A DNA stretch of 64,000 nucleotides, taken from contig CANMQP010000018.1 in assembly GCA_947500035.1 (NCBI GenBank), positions 1 through 64,000 of the forward strand, written 5' to 3'. Of the stretch, positions 43,049 through 52,546 are shown one piece after another. The notes below the pieces were generated by a model, which was given only the letters and a program-made list of their open reading frames with translations, was not told the DNA's origin and ran no database searches. Each line of letters opens with the position of its first letter. Position 1 is the first letter of the stretch. The stretch is from an uncultured Kiloniellaceae bacterium. GTDB taxonomy: Bacteria; Pseudomonadota; Alphaproteobacteria; Kiloniellales; Kiloniellaceae. The position numbers and the translations under genes are program-made.

Positions 43049-44725
43049 ATGGGCTACAAAACAGACATCGAAATCGCACGCGAGGCCAGCAAACGCCCGA
43101 TCCAGGAGATCGGCGCCAAGCTCGGCATCTCGGCAGAAGACCTCGTTCCCTATGGCCACGACAAGGCCAAGGTCTCGGCGGACTTCATCGCCGCTCAAGC
43201 GAGCAAAGAAAACGGGAAGCTGATTCTCGTCACAGCCATCAACCCGACCCCGGCCGGTGAAGGCAAGACCACCACGACCGTCGGCCTTGGTGACGGCCTG
43301 AACGCCATCGGCAAAAAAGCGGCAATCTGTATTCGCGAAGCCTCGCTCGGTCCCTGCTTCGGGATGAAGGGTGGCGCCGCGGGCGGCGGCTATGCGCAGG
43401 TCGTTCCCATGGAAGACATGAACCTGCATTTCACGGGCGACTTCCACGCGATCACCTCGGCCCATAACCTGCTGTCGGCCATGATCGACAATCACATCTA
43501 CTGGGGCAACGCCCTGGAAATCGATCTGCGCCGCGTGGTCTGGCGCCGGGTCATGGATATGAACGACCGTGCGCTGCGCGATATCGTGACCTCGCTGGGC
43601 GGCGTCGCCAACGGCTTCCCCCGCCAGGCCGGGTTCGACATCACGGTTGCTTCCGAGGTCATGGCCATCCTCTGTCTGGCCAAGGACCTGGACGACCTGC
43701 AGAAGCGTCTGGGGGACATCATCGTCGCCTACCGCCGCGACCGCTCGCCGGTTTACTGCCGCGACATCAAGGCCGACGGCGCCATGACTGTCCTGCTGAA
43801 AGACGCCATGCAGCCGAACCTGGTGCAGACGCTGGAAAACAATCCGGCCTTTGTCCACGGCGGTCCCTTCGCCAACATCGCGCACGGCTGTAACTCGGTC
43901 GTCGCCACCACCACCGCGCTGAAGATCGCCGACTATGTGGTGACCGAAGCCGGTTTCGGTGCCGACCTGGGTGCCGAGAAGTTCATGGATATCAAGTGCC
44001 GCCATGCCGGTCTGGCGCCCGATGCCGTCGTGATCGTGGCCACGGTCCGCGCCATGAAAATGAACGGCGGGGTTAAGAAAGACGACCTGGGCAGCGAAAA
44101 CGTTGCGGCTGTAAAGGAAGGCTGCGCGAACCTCGGCCGTCACATTGAAAACGTGAAGGGCTTTGGGGTGCCGGCTGTTGTCGCCATCAACCACTTCGTC
44201 ACCGACACGGACGCGGAAGTCGAGGCCATTAAGGAATATGTCGCCAGCCTGGGTTCGGAAGCGATCCTCTGTAAGCACTGGGCGGAAGGTTCCAAGGGCA
44301 TCGAGGCCCTGGCCACACGCGTGTCCGAAATTGCGGAGAGCGGCGTCGCCAAGTTCGAGACGCTCTATCCGAACGAGATGGGGCTCTTCGAGAAGATCGA
44401 GACCGTCGCCAAGAAGATCTACCGGGCGGACGAGGTCATCGCGGACAAGAAAATCCGGGATCAGCTCAAGCAGTGGGAAGATGCCGGATACGGCGCTCTG
44501 CCCGTCTGTATGGCCAAGACTCAGTACTCCTTCACGACCGATCCGAATGTGCGGGGCGCTCCGACCGGACACTCGATCCCGGTTCGCGAGGTCCGTCTCT
44601 CCGCCGGCGCCGGTTTCATCGTCGCCATCTGCGGTGAAATCATGACCATGCCGGGCCTGCCGAGGGTTCCCTCGTCCGAATCCATCATGCTCAACGACCA
44701 GGGCCAGATCGAGGGTCTCTTCTAA
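43049..44725 (+). CDS. fhs: Formate-tetrahydrofolate ligase
   Basis: This 558-residue ATP-dependent formyl-THF synthetase makes 10-formyl-THF from formate and THF. The ATP-binding P-loop [11 protein letters not shown] is at 67-77, and the diagnostic blocks [20 protein letters not shown] and [10 protein letters not shown] are intact, with the last strand QIEGLF at the C-terminus. It lies 17 bp after the formyltransferase-like gene. In this operon it can capture the formate released by Frc, or run in reverse to make ATP. Confidence 0.96.
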   Translation: MGYKTDIEIAREASKRPIQEIGAKLGISAEDLVPYGHDKAKVSADFIAAQASKENGKLILVTAINPTPAGEGKTTTTVGLGDGLNAIGKKAAICIREASLGPCFGMKGGAAGGGYAQVVPMEDMNLHFTGDFHAITSAHNLLSAMIDNHIYWGNALEIDLRRVVWRRVMDMNDRALRDIVTSLGGVANGFPRQAGFDITVASEVMAILCLAKDLDDLQKRLGDIIVAYRRDRSPVYCRDIKADGAMTVLLKDAMQPNLVQTLENNPAFVHGGPFANIAHGCNSVVATTTALKIADYVVTEAGFGADLGAEKFMDIKCRHAGLAPDAVVIVATVRAMKMNGGVKKDDLGSENVAAVKEGCANLGRHIENVKGFGVPAVVAINHFVTDTDAEVEAIKEYVASLGSEAILCKHWAEGSKGIEALATRVSEIAESGVAKFETLYPNEMGLFEKIETVAKKIYRADEVIADKKIRDQLKQWEDAGYGALPVCMAKTQYSFTTDPNVRGAPTGHSIPVREVRLSAGAGFIVAICGEIMTMPGLPRVPSSESIMLNDQGQIEGLF

Positions 44726-44755
44726 ACGGGAAAGCAGTTCAGAAATGAGGAAAGC

Positions 44756-45610
44756 ATGATCCGCAAGATTATTCTGCCGGTGCGTGGTGATGGAAAAGGC
44801 AACAACGTTTTTGCCCATGCCGCGGCCCTCGCGCATCGCTTTGATGCTCAGGTCGTTGTCACCCATTGCCGGCCGAGACCTGCGGACATGCTTCCCTTCG
44901 GTGTCCCGATTCCAGGCATCCTTAAAGATCAGCTCGTTCGCCAGGCGGTTGAGCTCGCTGATCAGGAAGAAGGCGTCCTTAAGACGGAATTCATCCAATT
45001 GGCCGAGCAGCTGGGCCTTAAGGTGCTGGACAAACCGAACGGCAGCGGAGCCTGTGCCTCCTGGATTGAAGAATCCGGCCGTCAGGTCGACGTCATCAAA
45101 CATCATGGCCGCCTCGCCGACCTGATCGCGGTCGCCCAACCCGATGTCGACCGCAATCTGGGTGCCAATACGCTTAAATCGGCGCTATTCCACACCGGGC
45201 GGCCGGTATTGATGTGCCCACCTACAAACACGCCGCCGAAAATTCTCGGTGAGAAATTAACCATAGCCTGGAACGGTTCCACGGAGGCTGCGCGGGCCGT
45301 TGCGTTAACCATCGGTCTCATCGAACGGGCGCAGGAGGTGACCCTGCTCTCAGCGGGCACCGAGATTCACGGCGCCAGCTCTGGCGACCTTGAGGACTAC
45401 CTCGCCACGCGCGGTATCACTGCAAAAATCGAGCGGTTTCAAGCCAAAACGAAGATTGGTGAAGAGCTTTTGGCCCGTACCAAAGCCTGCGGCGCCGACC
45501 TCATGATTATGGGTGCCTACGGGGACAGTCACGAGCGTGAAACAGTATTTGGGGGTAACACTCAAGTGATTGTCGACAAAGCTGAAATACCCGTTATTCT
45601 GGTACACTAG
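44756..45610 (+). CDS. Tandem-domain universal stress protein
   Basis: This 284-residue protein has two UspA folds (about 1-150 and 160-284). The second carries GAYGDSHERETVFGGN, an approximate form of the ATP-binding G-2x-G-9x-G pattern. The first half begins RKIILPVRGDGKGNNVFAHA and looks more degenerate. Location: 30 bp downstream of fhs and before the TTT transporter genes, so it is probably co-expressed with them. Its role is unknown; small Usp proteins linked to TRAP and TTT transporters are common. Confidence 0.87.
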   Translation: MIRKIILPVRGDGKGNNVFAHAAALAHRFDAQVVVTHCRPRPADMLPFGVPIPGILKDQLVRQAVELADQEEGVLKTEFIQLAEQLGLKVLDKPNGSGACASWIEESGRQVDVIKHHGRLADLIAVAQPDVDRNLGANTLKSALFHTGRPVLMCPPTNTPPKILGEKLTIAWNGSTEAARAVALTIGLIERAQEVTLLSAGTEIHGASSGDLEDYLATRGITAKIERFQAKTKIGEELLARTKACGADLMIMGAYGDSHERETVFGGNTQVIVDKAEIPVILVH

Positions 45611-45737
45611 AGAATTGGATATATGCAGGCGAACAGAAATAAAGGAGATGAAGAGGGGATAGCTGGATAACCAGTTAACGACAGCGATGCGTGACACTTT
45701 CACGCCGAACAGCAATTAAATTGCATGGGAGCAAGAA

Positions 45738-46715
45738 ATGACTATCGCGAAGAAAATGATTGTGAGTTTCGTCGGTGCGACCGCTCTGGCCGCAACCGCA
45801 TTTTCTGGGATTGCAAACGCCTTCGAACCCAACAAACCAGTCGATTTCGTCATCATGGCAGGCAAAGGCGGAGGGGCCGATAAGATGGCCCGGCTGATGC
45901 AGTCGATCATCGAAAAAGAAAACCTGGCTCCGCGTCCCTTGGTTCCCGTCAACAAGTCTGGCGGTTCCGGTGCGGAAGCACTTGTTGCAATGAAGAATGC
46001 AAACGATCCGAATCACACCATTATGGTGACCCTGAACTCTTTCTTTACGACCCCACTTCGTCAGCCGGGTCTTGAGGTCGACATCATGGAGTTTGCGCCG
46101 GTCGGCCGCATGGCGGAAGACACTTTCCTTCTGTGGGTTCACAAGGATGAGGGCATCACCAGTTTCGAGCAGTTCCTGAAGGTCGCGGCCGAGCGCGGCA
46201 ACGGCTGGGTTATGGGCGGAACGGGTAAGAACTCCGAAGACAACATCATCACCGACTTCCTGAACAACAACTACAACCTCACCATGAAGTACATCCCGTA
46301 CAAAGGTGGCGGCGAAGTTGCCAAGCAGGTTGCCGGTAAGCAATTGAACTCTTCGGTGAACAATCCTTCCGAAGCGCTCGGTTTCTTCGAGTCGGGCGAT
46401 CTGGTGCCACTGGTCGCTTTCACCGACGAACGTCTGCCCATGTTCCCGGACGTCCCGACCCTGAGAGAGCTGGGGGGTGATTTCTCCTACTTCATGCAAC
46501 GCGCCGTGGTCGGTGCACCAGGCATGTCGGCGGAAGCTCAGGCTTACTACCAGGGCCTCTTCCAGAAGGTCTACGACTCAGCTGATTGGCAGGAATACAA
46601 GTCTTCAAAATCCCTCATGGGTGATTTCATGAACGGTGAAGACCTGAAATCCTATTGGGTTACACAGCGTGACCGCCATCAGACGATCCTGAAAGCATCC
46701 GGCGCGATCAAGTAA
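45738..46715 (+). CDS. Tripartite tricarboxylate transporter substrate-binding protein (TctC family)
   Basis: This 325-residue periplasmic binding protein has a signal peptide ending near GIANAFEP. The family motif KPVDFVIMAGKGGGADKMAR covers the carboxylate-binding loop, and YIPYKGGGEVAKQVAGKQLN is the conserved second lobe. It works with the two membrane proteins that follow. The position after oxc-frc-fhs suggests a small carboxylate, perhaps oxalate itself, but no sequence motif proves this. Confidence 0.92.
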   Translation: MTIAKKMIVSFVGATALAATAFSGIANAFEPNKPVDFVIMAGKGGGADKMARLMQSIIEKENLAPRPLVPVNKSGGSGAEALVAMKNANDPNHTIMVTLNSFFTTPLRQPGLEVDIMEFAPVGRMAEDTFLLWVHKDEGITSFEQFLKVAAERGNGWVMGGTGKNSEDNIITDFLNNNYNLTMKYIPYKGGGEVAKQVAGKQLNSSVNNPSEALGFFESGDLVPLVAFTDERLPMFPDVPTLRELGGDFSYFMQRAVVGAPGMSAEAQAYYQGLFQKVYDSADWQEYKSSKSLMGDFMNGEDLKSYWVTQRDRHQTILKASGAIK

Positions 46716-46777
46716 TCGCATCGGCGAACAATACTAAGAAGAAAAGATAGAGAGAAACTTGGGAGAGTTCTGAAGAC

Positions 46778-47308
46778 ATGCGTAGAGCGGAAATTGTCAC
46801 TGCGGTGATCCTCGGAATTCTCTCAATCTATCTTATGTGGAAAAGCGGCGAACCTCCGGCCTGGAATCCTGACGTTCCCCGTTTCGCCAATATCGGCCTG
46901 ATCGAGGGCGAAGGCCCGGGCAGCGGCTTCTGGCCTTTCTGGCTCTCCGGTATCATGCTGATCTGCAGCATTTGGATCGGTATTAACTGGTACCGCAGGA
47001 CCTCCCCGCCTTCCGTCTCGGAAGAACCCTTTCTCGATCAGTACGGTAAGAAGATGCTCTTGCTTGTGGGCGGCGGGCTCTTCGGCTTCCTGGCGCTCAT
47101 CCACGTGGTTGGCTTTTACGGCGCCATCTTCGCCTTCCTGATCTACTACCTTCGTTTCCTCGGACGTCATTCGATGAAGCAGACGCTGCTCATTGCCGTT
47201 TGCGTTCCGGTCGTCAGTTTCTTTTTCTTCGACATTGCGATGCGCATCGTATTGCCGAAGGGCTATCTCGAGCCGCTGTTTATCCCACTCTACGACCTTT
47301 TCCTCTGA
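46778..47308 (+). CDS. Tripartite tricarboxylate transporter small membrane subunit (TctB family)
   Basis: This 176-residue inner-membrane protein has four predicted helices (AEIVTAVILGILSIYLMW; GSGFWPFWLSGIMLICSIWI; LLLVGGGLFGFLALIHVVGF; LLIAVCVPVVSFFFF). The GPGSGFWPF motif in helix 2 is typical of TctB. It lies between the binding protein and the large TctA subunit, spaced 62 and 57 bp. Confidence 0.9.
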   Translation: MRRAEIVTAVILGILSIYLMWKSGEPPAWNPDVPRFANIGLIEGEGPGSGFWPFWLSGIMLICSIWIGINWYRRTSPPSVSEEPFLDQYGKKMLLLVGGGLFGFLALIHVVGFYGAIFAFLIYYLRFLGRHSMKQTLLIAVCVPVVSFFFFDIAMRIVLPKGYLEPLFIPLYDLFL

Positions 47309-47365
47309 CCGGCGGTCAGAGACAGCGCCTCCCAGTAACCACAGCAACCTTCGGCGGGAAGAAAA

Positions 47366-48898
47366 ATGGATGTAGTCTACGCCCTTTTGAACGGCATTTT
47401 GATCGCGCTGGAGCCGATCAACCTGGGCCTCGCGGTGATCGGTGTGATTGTCGGGCTCTTTGTCGGTGCGATGCCCGGTCTGGGGTCTGTGAACGGCGTG
47501 GCGATCCTCCTGCCCTTCACCTTCGTCATCCAGAACTTCACCGGTGGTGCGACCTCGCCGATGATTTTCCTGGCGGCGATTTACTACGGCGCCATGTACG
47601 GCGGTGCGATTTCCTCAATCACCCTGGGTATCCCCGGCGCCTCGACAGCCGTCGCCACCACATTTGACGGGCGACCCCTGGCTCTGTCGGGGAAAGCACA
47701 TCTGGCGCTGGTCACGGCTGCCATAGCCTCCTTTGTCGGCGGCACGGTCTCCACGCTCTTTTTCACCGGCTTCGCGCCGATCCTGGCATCTGTCGCCCTC
47801 TCCTTCGGCGACCCCGAAATTTTCGCGCTGATGCTCCTGGCCTTCGCGACCTTTGTAGGCCTGGGCGGCGATGACATTCCGAAAACCATCTTCTCGATCT
47901 GTATCGGCCTGGTCCTGGCCACGGTCGGCTTCGACATCGTCTCCGGCGAGCCGCGTCTGATCTTCTTCGACATCACCGGCTTCACCCATGGCATCCGCTT
48001 CCTGGTGCTGGCCATCGGCGTCTACGGTATCGGCGAGATGATCTGGACCATCAACACCTCGCGCTACGGCAACACCATGACCACCGTGGACCTGCGCGCC
48101 AGCAAGATCTGGGAAGCCATAAAAGAATTCAAGCATGCCTGGCGCGGGACGGCCATCGGGTCTTCGCTGGGTTTCTTTGTGGGTATCCTGCCCGCCGCCG
48201 GCGCCACCCCCGGCTCGCTGATGTCCTATGGCGTCGCCAAGCTCACTTCCAGTAAGCCGGAAGAATTCGGCAAAGGCTCGGTCGACGGTGTCGCGGCCCC
48301 TGAAGCCGCCAACAACTCCGCCTCCACGGGTGCCATGCTGCCGATGATGACCCTGGGTATCCCGGGCTCGCCGACGACAGCCGTTCTGCTGGCCGGTATG
48401 GTCATCTGGGGCCTGCAGCCGGGTCCACTGCTCTTCACCGAGCAGCCCGATTTCGTCTGGCCTCTGATCGGATCCTTCTACATCTCGAACTTCGTCGCGG
48501 TCGCGATTAACATCGCCTTCATCCCGATCTTCCTCTGGATGCTGCGGATGCCCTTTACGATCCTGGCACCCCTGATCTTCGTCCTCTCGCTGGTCGGCAC
48601 CTTCGCGGCCTACCAGAACCTCTTCGATGTCTGGCTGATGGTGATCGTCGGTATGGCCGCTTTCTTCCTGCGGATCCTCGACTACCCGGTGGCACCGGCG
48701 GTGTTGGCCATCGTGCTGGGTCCGATCGCCGAGCCGAAGCTGCGTCAGTCCCTGCTCTTCTCCGATGGCGATTTCAGCATCTTCTTCACCCGGCCGATTG
48801 CCGGTCCGATCACGGTCATTGCCCTTATCCTGATCTTCCTGCCGCTGTTCAAATACATCCGTGACCGGCTGCGGGCATCGAAGACGGGAGCGGCTTGA
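47366..48898 (+). CDS. Tripartite tricarboxylate transporter large membrane subunit (TctA family)
   Basis: This 510-residue polytopic permease contains the duplicated TctA blocks FVGAMPGLGSVNGVAILLPF and FFVGILPAAGATPGSLMSYG, and the APEAANNSASTGAMLPMMTL and LGIPGSPTTAVLLAGM segments. It completes the secondary TTT transporter. The stop overlaps by 4 bp the TTG start of the P-loop protein gene (48895), so that protein is coupled to it. Confidence 0.94.
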   Translation: MDVVYALLNGILIALEPINLGLAVIGVIVGLFVGAMPGLGSVNGVAILLPFTFVIQNFTGGATSPMIFLAAIYYGAMYGGAISSITLGIPGASTAVATTFDGRPLALSGKAHLALVTAAIASFVGGTVSTLFFTGFAPILASVALSFGDPEIFALMLLAFATFVGLGGDDIPKTIFSICIGLVLATVGFDIVSGEPRLIFFDITGFTHGIRFLVLAIGVYGIGEMIWTINTSRYGNTMTTVDLRASKIWEAIKEFKHAWRGTAIGSSLGFFVGILPAAGATPGSLMSYGVAKLTSSKPEEFGKGSVDGVAAPEAANNSASTGAMLPMMTLGIPGSPTTAVLLAGMVIWGLQPGPLLFTEQPDFVWPLIGSFYISNFVAVAINIAFIPIFLWMLRMPFTILAPLIFVLSLVGTFAAYQNLFDVWLMVIVGMAAFFLRILDYPVAPAVLAIVLGPIAEPKLRQSLLFSDGDFSIFFTRPIAGPITVIALILIFLPLFKYIRDRLRASKTGAA

Positions 48899-50712
48899 AG
48901 CCCGACCCCACAGAAATGGATGCCGGGGCCTGGAACCCCGGCATCACCTCGGAGATTCCCGGTGACCTCATGCCTCTGGTCACGCTTTACCGGCCGGAGA
49001 ATGCCACGGTCGATGTGAAGCAAGCCAAGGAGGCCGCCGAGTTCTGCGGCCTGAAAAGCGCGGATATGATTTCCCTGCGTGTCGAACGCCTGGTGGTTCA
49101 TGAGCTGCTGATCCGGGTCACGGCCGATCTCTCCGTCCCCGACGGCCCGAACTACGAAGACCTGGGCATCAGCCTGCGCACGATGGTCGCCAGCATCCTA
49201 GAGCGCCACATCGAACCGCGCATGGACGCTGTTCGTGCCGCGTTTGAAACTGTCCGGACAGAGGTTTCGGCATGCATCGATAAAGAACTGACCAAACAGC
49301 TTTACGCACCGGGAAAGCCACTCGCGCCGGCACCGTCGACACCATCGATCTTTGCCAGGCTGTTCGGCGGAATCAAAAAACAGGATCGCAGGTCCACCCC
49401 GTCAGCTGCTTCGCAAAATTCGGAGCGCGCGCGGGAAATCGCCGCTGTCGAGAGCTGGAAATCCCGCCTCTCCGGCTGCGACGATCCGCTTGAGCGTGCA
49501 TGCCTCGAAGCCCTGGCGAAGCTGGTCGGCAGCATCCTCGGCCACCGTGGGCGGCTGGTTGGGGATCTGGAAACCATTGGCAGTCTCGCAACCAATATGG
49601 TTTGCAATGGCTATGGCAGCCAACAGCTCGGCCAGACGATCGAGCCTTTTGTCAAACAAGCTATTGAGGCCGAACACTACCAGGTGCTGCCCGCTCAGGA
49701 AAAACCGGTGGTGATGAACGTGAAGGGCGCCTCGGCGTCCGGCAAAAGCACCATCCGTCCACAACAAAGAAAACTGGCAGGACGGATCGGCACCCCCTGG
49801 GAAGACTTTGCCCTGATCAGCCCGGACTACTGGCGGAAATTCCTGCTGGACTACGACTCCCTCGGCGAGCACAAGAAATACGCCGCCATGTTGACCGGCC
49901 AGGAACTGGAGATGATCGACAAAAAACTGGATCGCTACATGGCCGCGAAAGCCGCCAGGGGCGCGATGTCCCATCTTTTGATCGACCGATTCCGCTTCGA
50001 CAGTTTTACACTGGAACCTGACCGCACCTCCGACAGCAAGCTTCTGACCCGCTTCGGTGATCTGATTTTCATGTTCTTCATGATTACGCCGCCGAGCGAG
50101 ACCGTAGAGCGGGCCTGGAAGCGTGGCCTGACGACGGGTCGTTTCAAAGCAGTTGACGACCTGCTGTATCACAACGTCGAAGCCTACACGGGCATCCCCA
50201 ATCTCTTCTTTTCCTGGGTGCTCTCAACAAAGAAACGCGTGCACTTCGAATTTCTGGACAATGACGTGCCGCTCGGTGAACTGCCGCGCACAGCGGCCTT
50301 CGGTTGGAACCGGAGCATGACGATCCTGGATATCCAAGCCATGATCAACATCGATCGCTATCGAAAGGTCAATGTTGAGGCGCTCAGCCCGGATGAGATT
50401 TTCGATCCGAAGGATATGGCGCTTCGCGATAACATCAGCTTCATCAAACGCTGCGCGAAGCTGATCCCGGAGATCCATCTCGCGGACCAGGAGAGCGGCT
50501 ATATCTACGCGCGTTTCGATCATGGCAAGATGACCTGGTGCGATCGGCCCTACATCGAAAAACTCCCCGTGGACTCCGGCATTAAAGACAGTTTGGAGGC
50601 CTTCGGCTTTTCCAAGGGAGACGGGTTGGAAGACGCAGATGCTGCGTCTCTGGACCTCGCGCGTGAAAAGAACTACACGCTCGGCAGATGGAACGGCCCG
50701 CAAGCCGGCTGA
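48895..50712 (+). CDS. Large P-loop protein of unknown function, zeta-toxin-like kinase region
   Basis: This 605-residue protein starts at a TTG overlapping the tctA stop; an ATG lies seven codons later. Residues 1-140 look like an independent N-terminal domain, and 145-185 is a low-complexity linker. A helical stretch covers about 185-265, and a P-loop domain follows with Walker A GASASGKST at 278-286. The next block, ISPDYWRKFLLDYDSLGEHK, resembles the acceptor segment of zeta-type kinases, and ARGAMSHLLIDRFRFDSF could supply Walker B. The C-terminal 200 residues are unassigned. No antitoxin is nearby, so a kinase or phosphotransferase role linked to transport or C1 metabolism is only a guess. 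Confidence 0.75.
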   Translation: MKPDPTEMDAGAWNPGITSEIPGDLMPLVTLYRPENATVDVKQAKEAAEFCGLKSADMISLRVERLVVHELLIRVTADLSVPDGPNYEDLGISLRTMVASILERHIEPRMDAVRAAFETVRTEVSACIDKELTKQLYAPGKPLAPAPSTPSIFARLFGGIKKQDRRSTPSAASQNSERAREIAAVESWKSRLSGCDDPLERACLEALAKLVGSILGHRGRLVGDLETIGSLATNMVCNGYGSQQLGQTIEPFVKQAIEAEHYQVLPAQEKPVVMNVKGASASGKSTIRPQQRKLAGRIGTPWEDFALISPDYWRKFLLDYDSLGEHKKYAAMLTGQELEMIDKKLDRYMAAKAARGAMSHLLIDRFRFDSFTLEPDRTSDSKLLTRFGDLIFMFFMITPPSETVERAWKRGLTTGRFKAVDDLLYHNVEAYTGIPNLFFSWVLSTKKRVHFEFLDNDVPLGELPRTAAFGWNRSMTILDIQAMINIDRYRKVNVEALSPDEIFDPKDMALRDNISFIKRCAKLIPEIHLADQESGYIYARFDHGKMTWCDRPYIEKLPVDSGIKDSLEAFGFSKGDGLEDADAASLDLAREKNYTLGRWNGPQAG

Positions 50713-50759
50713 GAAAGTGCAGGCTTATCACCTTTATGCAGGGGTGCTATAGGTGAAGC

Positions 50760-51650
50760 ATGGCCAAATCACTGCCCCCGCTGAATGCCCTTCGGGCCTT
50801 CGAGGTAGCCGCCCGGCACCTCAATTTCTCCCGTGCGTCGGGAGAACTCGGCGTCACGCCTGGCGCGATCAGCAAACAAGTCTTGTCGCTGGAGGATTTT
50901 ATCGGCGCCCGGCTGTTTGAACGGCTGCCCGACGGCTTGGAACTGACGCTTGAAGGGCGCGAACTCAAGGAATCGATCTCGCCTGCCTTTGAGATGCTCG
51001 GCGGCGCCTTTAACCGTTTTTCCCGCCGTCCGCCCAGAACAAACGTTGTCCGGCTCGCAACGGTCGCGTCCTTCGCTTCGCAGTTTCTGGTTCCGCGCCT
51101 CGACGCTTTTGAGAAAAGCCTGCCTGACCTCGAACTCGAAATTCTGACCTCCGACCGGGTTACAGACCTTGCCCGTGAAGAAATCGATCTCAGCATCCGG
51201 TTCGGCGCCGGCGATTGGGATGGCTTGGTATCCTGCGAATTAGTGGCGGGTTTGCTAGTTCCCGTGTGCGCGCCTTCCCTGCTGGATCAGATGACTGGCG
51301 AAGACGGCCGTTTATGCTTCGACCGGACCCGGCTCATCCAGATTTTCTCAAGCAGTGAATGGCGCAATTGGCAAGAGGCCACGGGCCTTGATCTGCCGAC
51401 CGCGCCGAGGTCTTACGTCATGGAGCATTTCCTGGTTGCCTTGCAGGCGGTGACCGCTGGTCAGGGCGTGGCGCTTCTGCCGGAAATCATTGTCCGGGAT
51501 GCGCTTGCCGATGGCAGGCTGAACGCATTTTCGACGGCCATCGAGTGGCATCAGACCTTTCATCTGGCATACCTGCCGAACGCGGAACGTCAACCGAGGG
51601 TGCGGTCAGTGATCGAATGGCTGCAAAACGAAGCCACGAATCATCGGTAG
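50760..51650 (+). CDS. LysR-family regulator, GcvA-like
   Basis: This 296-residue LysR protein has a winged helix at about 5-65 (LNALRAFEVAARHLNFSRAS, ELGVTPGAISKQVLSLEDFI) and a GcvA-type effector domain (ASFASQFLVPRLDAFEKSLP, EIDLSIRFGAGDWDGLVS). It sits 47 bp downstream of the P-loop gene in the same direction and may regulate the TTT operon or be its last gene. RidA follows. Confidence 0.88.
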   Translation: MAKSLPPLNALRAFEVAARHLNFSRASGELGVTPGAISKQVLSLEDFIGARLFERLPDGLELTLEGRELKESISPAFEMLGGAFNRFSRRPPRTNVVRLATVASFASQFLVPRLDAFEKSLPDLELEILTSDRVTDLAREEIDLSIRFGAGDWDGLVSCELVAGLLVPVCAPSLLDQMTGEDGRLCFDRTRLIQIFSSSEWRNWQEATGLDLPTAPRSYVMEHFLVALQAVTAGQGVALLPEIIVRDALADGRLNAFSTAIEWHQTFHLAYLPNAERQPRVRSVIEWLQNEATNHR

Positions 51651-51846
51651 GCCCACGACGGCTGAAGACGTCCAGACGTACCGAGCAGAAGACCGGAGCG
51701 TCGGATATAGCAGAGCGACCCGCCCGAGAGATGATCGAGGGGCAATCGCATTTTTCTCAAAGCGCCTTGTCGGAATCCTCGCTCCCACTTGCCCCGCCTT
51801 CATGGCAGTTTTTTTGCAGCACTGGAACAAACTTGCAGGACCGCCC

Positions 51847-52242
51847 ATGAATACTTCAACTCGACACGACCCCTACCCCGTCAGAAAACCCTTTCATGGT
51901 ATTTATGCGCACGGCGTCGAGACCCGCGCTGGCGCGAGGATTATGCACGTCTCTGGCCAGGTCGGCGCCTCCCCCAAGGGGGATTTACCCGACGACTTCC
52001 AGGGCCAGTGCCGACAGGCAATTACCAACCTGCAAAGCGTCTTGCAGGAAGCCGACATGGAGCTCGATGACATCGTCAAGCTTGGTTTTTTTCTTGTCCG
52101 GCGCGAGGACATGGACGATCTGGTCGAGGTCCGCAAGGAGATGCTTTACGGCGTCCGCCCTGCCATCACCACCGTCTTCGTCGCCGGCCTGGTATCGCCT
52201 GACTGGCTCGTCGAGGTCGAGGCGGTCGCCTGCGCGGCCTGA
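51847..52242 (+). CDS. RidA-family protein (enamine/imine deaminase or related)
   Basis: This 131-residue trimeric RidA/YjgF fold protein has the conserved strands GARIMHVSGQVG and QCRQAITNLQSVLQEADMEL, and RPAITTVFVAGLVSPDWLVE near the end. The Arg of RPAITTV corresponds to the residue that binds the carboxylate of 2-iminobutyrate in RidA, so imine deamination is plausible. The ATG at 51847 has AGGA upstream; an in-frame ATG at 51802 is less likely. Confidence 0.87.
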   Translation: MNTSTRHDPYPVRKPFHGIYAHGVETRAGARIMHVSGQVGASPKGDLPDDFQGQCRQAITNLQSVLQEADMELDDIVKLGFFLVRREDMDDLVEVRKEMLYGVRPAITTVFVAGLVSPDWLVEVEAVACAA

Positions 52243-52441
52243 CCGCATTCTCATGTTTCCTTTGCGTAGGGGTGGAGCTTCACAACAGGCACGGCGAGCT
52301 CGCGAACAGAAGCCCCCATTTCTTTGCAAAGCCGCAAGTCTGAGAGGTGATGCATAGGATTAAGTCGATCGGCCGCCCCGCCGGCTTTTCGACCATAAAT
52401 CCAACGCCGGACTTCTGACTTGCAATGGAACCCTGTCGGGT

Positions 52442-52485
52442 GACCCAGCCGTCCGGAGCACGCAGATTTATGCGTGGGCTGGGTC
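52442..52485. terminator. Nested stem-loop downstream of aqpZ
   Basis: An outer stem GACCCAGCC/GGCTGGGTC (9 bp, perfect) encloses an inner perfect hairpin CACGCA-GATTTA-TGCGTG, with eight unpaired bases on one side only. It probably marks mRNA ends between the convergent genes. Confidence 0.5.
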
Positions 52486-52491
52486 GCCCCT

Positions 52492-52528
52492 GCATTCCGG
52501 CCGGCCCGATCAAGGTCGGCCGGAATGC
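52492..52528. terminator. 12-bp perfect hairpin downstream of aqpZ
   Basis: GCATTCCGGCCG-N13-CGGCCGGAATGC is a perfect 12-bp stem, 18 bp beyond the aqpZ stop. Only short T/C-rich flanks follow. Confidence 0.6.
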
Positions 52529-52546
52529 TCCTTTCTCAACCTCGGT

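Larger units (their letters stand above)
52243..52546. other. Intergenic region between ridA-like and aqpZ
   Basis: This 304-bp stretch lies between convergent genes. The left half shows nothing I can identify; the right half contains a nested stem-loop and a strong 12-bp hairpin. Confidence 0.5.

Noticed and set aside
43043-45139. 698-codon open frame on the minus strand opposite fhs
   Set aside because: It lies antisense to the clear fhs and universal stress protein genes. Long antisense frames are common in GC-rich DNA, and the translation shows no family features.
48895-50712. Zeta toxin-antitoxin module
   Set aside because: The protein is much larger than zeta toxins, is the tail gene of a transporter operon, and has no small epsilon-like antitoxin gene beside it.
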